A stretch of DNA of 64,000 bases from Aplectana chamaeleonis (taxonomy: Eukaryota > Nematoda > Chromadorea > Rhabditida > Cosmocercidae). Position numbers and translations under genes: made by a program. Within the stretch, counting starts at the first letter, position 1. Each line of letters opens with the position of its first letter. A model generated the notes under the pieces. That model did not search any database and was not told the DNA's origin. It worked only from the letters and a program-made list of their open reading frames with translations. The stretch is from contig JAPDOI010000907.1 of NCBI GenBank assembly GCA_029168955.1, positions 124,001 through 188,000 of the forward strand, read 5' to 3'. Of the stretch, positions 36,801 through 45,800 are shown in pieces.

Positions 36801-39800
36801 GAATCCGATTCACCAAAAAAACGTCAAAATCCGAATGATCCAAAATCCGATTCACCGAAAAAACGCCAAAATCCGTTTGATTGAGAATCTGAATCACCGA
36901 GATGTGCCATGAGTCGGATAATAATTCGGATACCGAGTATCCGAAAAATGTCATGATTCGGATCGGATAATGAGTCGGATATTGGTATATTCAGCATGTC
37001 CTGTGACTCAAACAAGCGTATCTTATGTCACGACTCGACATTCCATTCTACAGTAGCCATACAGGTGCGCAGTTACCCTCTATAGAACGTCGTAATTCAC
37101 ATCATTCGAGGCGCGAGCGGCGCGCGACACGCCTCGGCCTCCGTCTGCCCTACGCTCTCTCACTGTCTTTAACCTCCGATCCACACCAGCACCAAGTGAA
37201 TTTCGCCCTTTTGTAGCCTGTACACTATACATTGGATCCGAATCAAAAAAATTCGGATACTCGGATTTCGGATAACTCAAAAATCAAAGGTCGCGGATAT
37301 CCGACTCAAACGGATAGATTCAAAATAGCAAGATCGGATAATCCGAGTCTATCGGATAGGGAGGCGAAACGGATAGTCGGATCTCGGATCAATCCGAAAA
37401 TTACGTTTTTTCGGTGATTCGGATTTTGGATCACTCGGATTTTGACCTTTTTTCGGTGAGTCGGAATCCGAGTATCCGAGTCGGATATCCGGTCGGATAC
37501 AAGATGGTATAATTCGAAAAGTTTATCGAAAATTGATAGTCTGCTGAAAATCTTCGAAAGAAAAGAGATTTTTTTACCTTACTATGATAAACGAACTCAT
37601 TGATAATCATCTTTATCGCGAAATATTTGCAAACCAAACAGATGTGATCACCTTTCACAATCTCTTCAAAGTGAGAGTAATGTTAAAGTATAAGTCTAAA
37701 AGAGTATCAATTTTTCACATCGCATTCGTAAATACACGTGAGTTACTGTCTAATCCACTTAAAAAGGATTGCCCGTTCGATCAATACACATGGTTTTTGG
37801 TAGGCAATCGAACCCTCAATGAGCCATAAGGGGTATGGTATATTTTTTCGACACACTGTCGCGTCGCTCTGCACAGCGACAGCGACCGCCTGTCGCGGAG
37901 CTTCCACCCTTTAAACCAGTCGCTGTCGCAGTGTGTTGCAAGCTCCGGCCGCGACAGGTAGAGTGGCAGCGACAGGCTTCAACCCATTCGCAGTATTTCG
38001 GCCCTCCGCGTCACGTCGCTGCGACAGACGCGCGATAATCGTGGCTACGACGACCGATGCCGTTGTCACGATGCAGGTCCCACAGTGCTAGATTGCATGC
38101 CTGTCGGTCATGACAGCGGCAAAGTATACCATACCCCTGAGAGACTTTCAGAGTGGCGTCGAGGCAAAACTCGCTGTCGCGGTGACGGTGTGAGTGATGT
38201 GGGGTGAGGGGTGCTACGCAGCGCAAACTGTGCCGTGAGAGGGAGGCGACCGTGCTTTAAGAGTGCGCGAGCTAGCAGCGACGGCAGCAACGTCGCGCGG
38301 TGGAAATGATTTGGACCATTTTTGTCTCTGCCCTTAGTTTCCTTCTATTTGTTGATGTTATTTTGTTACTACCTGTCCATAAACCCTCCATAAAAATAAT
38401 TATTTCCCCTATTTCACTGTTTTCTCCAATCGAACAAACGGCGGCGAAGAGGTAAGAGACGCAAAGACAGAAATATGATTCGGCGACCAGTCATGGTCAC
38501 GCCCACTTTCTCTCGCTCTGGAGGGCGACGTCACAAATTTCGCAGCGGAGCCACTCTGAAATGCCCTATATTCGCACAGACAACTCAAACCAAGAGAACC
38601 AATGCTAATTTTGCGCAAAATCTGCGCTGAGGATGCTCAGAAAATGCGGCGTAAATTTTACGATGCGCGCCGATTGGATGTCTGCAGTCACGCACCTATA
38701 TGGCTACTGTAGAATGGAATGTCGAGTCGTGACATAAGATACGCTTGTTTGAGTCACAGGACATGCCGAATCTACCAATATCCGACTCATTATTCGATCC
38801 GAATCATGACATTTTTCGGATATTCAGTATCCGAATCATTATCCGACTCATGGCACACTTCGGTGATTCAGATTTTGAATCAAACGGATTTTGGCATTTT
38901 TTCGGTGAATCGGATTTTGGATCATTCGGATTTTGACGTTTTCTCGGTGAATCGGATTCTGGATCATTCGGATTTTGACATATTTTCGGTGATTCGGATT
39001 TTGGATCATTCGGATTTTGACGTTTTTTCGGTGAATCGGATTTTGAATCATGAAAATTTCGGTTCATTCGGATGGATATCCGAAAATGAGTGAGTCGGAT
39101 CCAATGTATACTGTACACTGCATACATCCAATTGGCGCGCATCGAAAAATTTATGCCGCATTTTCTGCGCATCATCAGCGCAGATTTTGCGCGTAATTTG
39201 CATTGATTCTCTTGGTTTGAGTTGTCTGTGCGACTATAGGGCCTTTCAGAGTGGCGCCGCTGCGAAATTTGTGATGCCGCTTTCCAGGGGCCGAATGCAA
39301 CAACAGGCCGGGTTGGGGCAGGGGCAGGGCAGCCCGCGCCTTTGAAGATGTCCGTCAATCACAAAATCAATCGTGCCCCTGCTGCCCCAGCTAGGAGGCT
39401 GGGGCAGCTAGAGCAGCGAAAAACTCTGCTGGGGCACGATTGATTAGATGATCTACTGCCCTCGCACTGCGATAGTCAAAGATGCCAACTGCCCTGCCCC
39501 TGCCCCGACCTGACGTGTTGTTGCATCCGGCCCCAGAGCGAGAGAAAGTGGGCGTGACCATGACTGGTCGCCGAATCATATTTCTGTCTCTGCGTCTCTT
39601 ACCTCTTCGCCGCCGTTTGTTCGATTGAAGAAAACAGTGAAATAGGGGAACTAATTATTTTTATAGAGTGTATGAACAGGTCGTAACAAAGTAATATCAA
39701 CAAATAGAAAGAAACTAAGGCGGGACGGCAGAGACAAAAATGGTCCAAATAATTTCCACCGCGCGACGTTGCTGCCGTCGCTGCTAGCTCGGGCACTCTG

Positions 39801-42800
39801 AAAGCGCGGTCGCCACCCTCTCACGGCACAGTTTGCGCTGCGTAGCACCCCTCACCCCACATCACTCACACCGTCACCGCGACAGCGAGTTTTGCTGCGA
39901 CGCCACTCTGAAAGGCTCCTAGGGGTATGGTATACTTTGCCGCTGTCATGACCGACAGGCATGCAATCTAGAGCAGTGCGGGACCTGCATCGTAACCACG
40001 GCATCGCTCGTCGTAGGCACGATTACCGCGCGTCTGTCGTAGCGACGTGACGCGGAGGGCCGACATATTGCGAATGGGCTGAAGCCTGTCGCGGCCGAAG
40101 CTTGCAACACACTGCGATAGCGACAGGTTAAAAGGGTAGAAGCTTCGCGACCGGCGGTCGCTGTCGCTGTGCAGAGCGACGCGACAGTATGTCGCAAAAA
40201 TATACCATACCCCTTATGGCGCATTGAGGGTTCGATTGCCTACCAAAAACCATGTGTATTGATCGAATGGGCAATCCTTTTTAGTGGACCAGACAGTACC
40301 TCACGGGTATTTACGAATTCGATGTGAAGGATTAATACTCTTTTAGACTAATGCTTCAACATTACTCTCACATTGAAGAGATTGTGAAAGGTGATCACAT
40401 CTGTTTGGTTTGCAAATATTTCGCGATAAAGATGATTATCAATGAGTTCGTTTATCACAGTAAGGTAGAAAAATCTCTTTTTTTTTGAGGATTCTCACCA
40501 GACTATCAGTTTTCGATTAACTTTTTGAATTATACCATCTTGTATCCGACTCGGATACTCGGATTCCGACTCACCGAAAAAAGGTCAAAATCCGAGTGAT
40601 CCAAAATCCGAATCACCGAAAAAACGTAATTTTCGGATTGATCCGAGATCCGACTATCCGTTTAGCCTCCCTATCCGATTGACTCGGATTATCCAATCTT
40701 GCTATTTTGAATCTATCCGTTTGAGTCGGATATCCGCGATCTTTGATTTTTGAGTTATCCGAAATCCGAGTATCCGAATTTTTTTGATTCGGATCCAATG
40801 TATACTACATATTACCTTGCTATCATAGCAGCAGAGCGGTTCTTTCTTCATTTCTATCACGAGCCCGCAACATCCCGTAGAGGCCCGCAAGTCCACCGAA
40901 GGTGGACGGGCGGGCCTCTACGGGATGTTGCGGGCTCGTGGTTGTCCCCTTGCCCCGTTGTGAAATTGTTTTATTGAATTTGGCTCTGAACTTGATTTTT
41001 TAAATGTAGTGAAATTATTGACTTGATTTGGCTGATGATGGTATTTGTAGACATCGTAATCATTAAAATATAGTGAGATTGCTGCTAATGGATTTGGCAC
41101 GCGTCCTATCAATTATCAGAGTCAAATCACGTGTCAGAAGTTTTTCTCTTGATAGTCTTCGTGTCCTCAACGCTTTCACGATTCACATTGTATGCGAATG
41201 TTTTCATTGCTGAACTTATTCTTTTTCTGATTTGGTCCAGATCAAGCTCGACTCAAAACTCCTTCTGACGCGTGATTTGACTCTGATAATTGATAGGACG
41301 CGTGCCAAATCCATTAGCAGCAATCTCACTATATTTTAATGATTACGATGTCTACAAATACCATCATCACCCAAATCAAGTCAATAATTTCACTACATTT
41401 AAGAAATCAAGTTGAAAGCCAAATCCAATAAAACAATTTCACGACATTTAAGGACAATGCCAAATCCCTAACCTTTTCTGCGGAGCCTAACTTTCAGAAA
41501 TCGATATAGTTTTTGATGTTGTATGCTGCCTTCGTATATGTCAAGCAAATTCTCATTTCCACGGTCGAAACCCTTTTGTCGGAACTGTTCAAAAGACTGG
41601 TGAAGAAAACCCTTTTTTGTAGATGAGTGTTATTGAATGAAGTGATGTGTGCCCTCTCCCTTGATTGATTCTCGTTTCAGCTGCATCTTCATCAAGACTG
41701 CTGCCGTCGTACGGGGCTCCGAGCTCTTCTACTGCGACGACTCCGACGACTCCACCCAATCAGCCTGCCAACGTCGCATCTCGTGCACCCGTCGCTACAG
41801 TCGCGGCGTCTTCTCCCCGGGCACCTCGTTGTGAAAGCTCCGATTCATTGAATTCCCTCATCAGCGGTGGCAGCGACAGTCCCAAAACGGGCCCTTCGAG
41901 TAAAATATCTGTGGAATCGAAGGGTTAGTGGGTACACATTTCCTTTTCCTTATTGCTCGTACGTTGGTTTTTCTCCTTCTTAGCTATCCTTGTTTCAGCT
42001 AAAGTGAGCACTTCGTACGCACCGGCCTACAATCCGCTTGCATGCGAAACGTGAGTTTTCTCTCTGATATTCGTTCCCATCCGCTGACAGGTGATTCTTC
42101 TTAATATTTGCTGTGTATGTGTGATTCAGAATAGCGCACAAGTTGACCAAGCGAAACTCAGGTCTCAACGTATTCTGTAGAGCCGAGTAAGTTATGCAGA
42201 CGACAATGCGTCCGTCATCTCATGTCTCTGACCATGCTTCTTGCAAGCGCTCCTGATGCTGCATCATACGAAATTTGTGATGATCAAATGCTGTTGGAAT
42301 TCACTAGCTCCGCTTTTGGCGAGCCATTGCAGTACTCACCAAAAGGTGTCCCGTGTCCCCAACTAGGTTTTTTTTTGCAAAAGCTTGCGTCGAGATTAAT
42401 AGCTTTACACATTTGCATCCGGTTGCTGCAAGAAAATTGCGTTTTTTTCCGAACTATTTTTTAATTCGGCATTTTAACACTAAATTTTATTTTTCTGACT
42501 CAAATTCCTTGTAGCTTTTCTTGAAACTCGGCTTCTGGATACCCAGCTAAATTCTAGTGAGTGTTGTCAAAACAGATTTTTTAAAGTGTTTCTATAAATG
42601 CCATATTGAGGCACCGAACTTGCGGTCATTGAAGGAACATTGGACTAGGTGATAGCACCAAAACATTGATGCGAAGTTTCTTCTCTAATTGTAAGTTCAT
42701 CTGCGTCCCTATTCAACTACATTTATGCTTTGAATTGAAAAAACTTGAAAATTTATGTATGCAAATTTAAAAAAAAACAGAAAACGTTTTCGTTTCTTTT

Positions 42801-45800
42801 TTTTTCAAGAAGTGGTCGGTATGACGCTGATCAAGGAATTCTTAGTATTGCTCAAAGTTTCGTAACAAAGAAGCTCCAGAAGTTGCAGTTTCTCTGAGAA
42901 TGCAAATTCTCGCTGTTATTTTTACGATTCTGCTATTCTGCGACCTTCTAGCTGTCGAAAGGAAAAGAACATCCTCCTCGATGATAAGAAATTCGGTGCT
43001 TTGAAAGGCTCATACGGTTGACATGGAACGGTTCGTCGTGAGTGCGCTTTCTGTGGAAGGCATATGGTTAGGTTCGTGGCTTGTTTCCTCAAGAAAAAAA
43101 CATTTAAATTCAAACCGCGGCTGGCGCGCCGATTTAAATCTCATCAGCGGCTGGCTAGTATTTACCTCAAGAAAAAACATTTAAATTTAAACCGCGGCTG
43201 GCTCGGCGGTTTGAATCTCACCAGCAGCTGGCTGGTATTTACTAGCCAGTCGCTGGTGAGATTCGGACCGCTGCGCCAGCCGCGGTTTAAATATAAATGT
43301 TTTTTTTTCTTGAGGAGACAAGCCACGTACCTAACTTTAGACTGAGCGCTACACATGGATACACAGACCCGCAGAGTACGCTAGACATGGACATTCATAC
43401 AAGCTAGGTTTATTTCGAATGAATGATTCGAATAACTCTCTTCAAAGAACTCGGAACCATTTGCTGCACTGTATTAATGACTGGAGCGAATACATGAAAT
43501 CAATGAAAGCTCGTGATATAATCTTTTTAGATTTTTTGAAGGCATTCGTAAGCTCTGGCTGAAGTTTGAGAAGTTGAAGTTCCATCCATCAGTTTCTGGA
43601 TGTATAGAAAATTACCTCAAGGACCGTAGTTTCCAGGTTAAAGTTGAGGCAAGCTTTTCTTTCAGCAGATATGTTTACAGCGGAGTCCCTCAGGGTGCTG
43701 TTCTCTCGCCCATTTTGTTCACCCTTTTTTACAGCTGAACTCTCCTTGACGTTAAAAATGAGCTATCAGTTTTAGGCCCCGGTCATAGTCGGTGGATCTA
43801 CTGAGTCCGACCGGGTCGATACGCATCGAATTCGTGGAAAACGGGTGCAAAAAAAGCAACCCACTGAGTCCCACTGCGACCGTCTGATGCCCACCGCAAT
43901 CCCCCGGTCGATACTGATGGTTCTCATGCGTACAAGGGCGGGGCCAATGTGCACCGACTGAGTCCCACCGAGTCCCACCGGAACCATCCTCACCCCACCC
44001 GGTCGATATAGGTGTTTTTCACGTGATTTGGGTGCATTTTTTTCGGCCGACTGCGACCTGCCGAGTCCCGCCGCATCTCGACTCTCGTCGTCTGCGCTCT
44101 GCCCCACCTGCTGCTGATACGGAAATCAGATTCAGACATGTTGAAAACAAGAAGAATCAGCCACCAAACACGTTCCGATTCACAGCTGAGGTGATAATCG
44201 TCACTATCAACTGCGTGTTTCGCAGAGGAGCTGGTTGGTGCTGGGGGCAACCGGACTCAGTGGGACTCAGCAGGTTTCTCCACCCCGGACTCAGTCGGAC
44301 TCCGCAGGTTTTTCGGCCGACTATGACGGGGGCCTTAAATATCAATTATTGTGAGATAGTGGGTTTTCTTTTTCTACAACTTCTCATCAGTTCCGTTCCA
44401 ACGCCCAACTGTTGTGTATGACGCGCGTCCAATGGACTTAGTTATCTTGTGATCATATTTCGTGCCTTAAAAAGGCATTAAATATTCTAAAAAAATCATC
44501 GTAATAAATTAAATTAAATTATATCATGTCTACCCTATGAAGTGTAACAATAGCTAAATAAAATTTTTGAATGAGTGAATTCTTCGGATAACCCATTTTC
44601 CTAAGTTTTCGATCGAAAGAGTGAGTTCAGAAAAAGCTTTTCAATGTCAGCCGAGTAAATGAATGATCTCGAAAATCTGTCCTGTATCCATTTCGAATAA
44701 ATGTTCCGGAAATTTATCCGAATTTTTGAATGAAAACACGAATTTTGGTTTAATTTCCGAGTAGTTCTCGAATATTTTTGAAATATTTGTTTAGTAGCTT
44801 ATTATTTGAACGTCTTCTCATAAAATTGGCCGAATTTTCGAAAAAAAAACAAATATTTTTGTTTCCCGAGTAAACCGAATAATGCGAATCCGCGAATGAA
44901 TCGAATGTAAAAAAACCGGAAATTTAAGTTCTCGATCGCATCGAGTATATATAAAATCCCGAGATTTAAATTCCTGTATGAGTACAATATGTATGGCTAG
45001 ATCCGCGGCCTGTTTTCTCAAGAAAAAAAAACGTGTAAATTCAAATCGCGGCTGGCGTGGCGGTTTAAATCTCAATCTCTGAGAATTAAACCGCCGCGCC
45101 AGCCGCGGTTTGAATTTAACGTTTTTTCTTGAGGACACAGGCCACGGACCTAACTATACTTGTATACCCAATCATTCCAATTATTCAAATATTATCCGAA
45201 TACTTATTAGGTTCGCCCTCAGGTCTAAAGCTCACCTATACGACGAACCGTTCGATGTATTCTGTACAGTCGACTCAGATCGGTGTGTAGGTTGTGATTC
45301 CGTTTTTGTCGATGCACAACACGCAGGCGGTGTTTTTCTGGGTCGAAACATTTCTGTGTGATACGGCGTCAGAGCGTAGCGGGACATGTGGTGTTGCTGG
45401 ACGTTAGACACGATTTGACCTAAGCAACTGCAATGTTGCGTCTTTCGGTCTTGCCAATCTAATTATTTTCTACAATTCACCTACCTTCTGCGGTCCTCTT
45501 TCCTTATCAATCAAAATAGCGTTCACGGGACAGGGGCTCTCTACACACCGAGAGAGCAGTTGTCCCGCGTTTCGCGGCTCTAATTCCACTCGGGACCTTT
45601 TCGTTCGCGTTGAGTGGCGTGACGTTTCAAACTGCGAAAATGGGACATTTCCTCCCTCTGTGTGTAGACAGCCCCTGTCCCGCGTTCACGATGAATGTCA
45701 GTTTTCGATAAACGATGTAGTGCCGTACGTGATTCGGTGTTGGAAAAACCTATGAGACATGGCCGAAAACCGTTTTTGGAAAAAAAATGGGGTGCCCGAG

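Noticed and set aside
38804..39358. 184-residue frame rich in [10 protein letters not shown] repeats
   Set aside because: Translation of the 42-bp tandem in the foldback arms; equally open on both strands.
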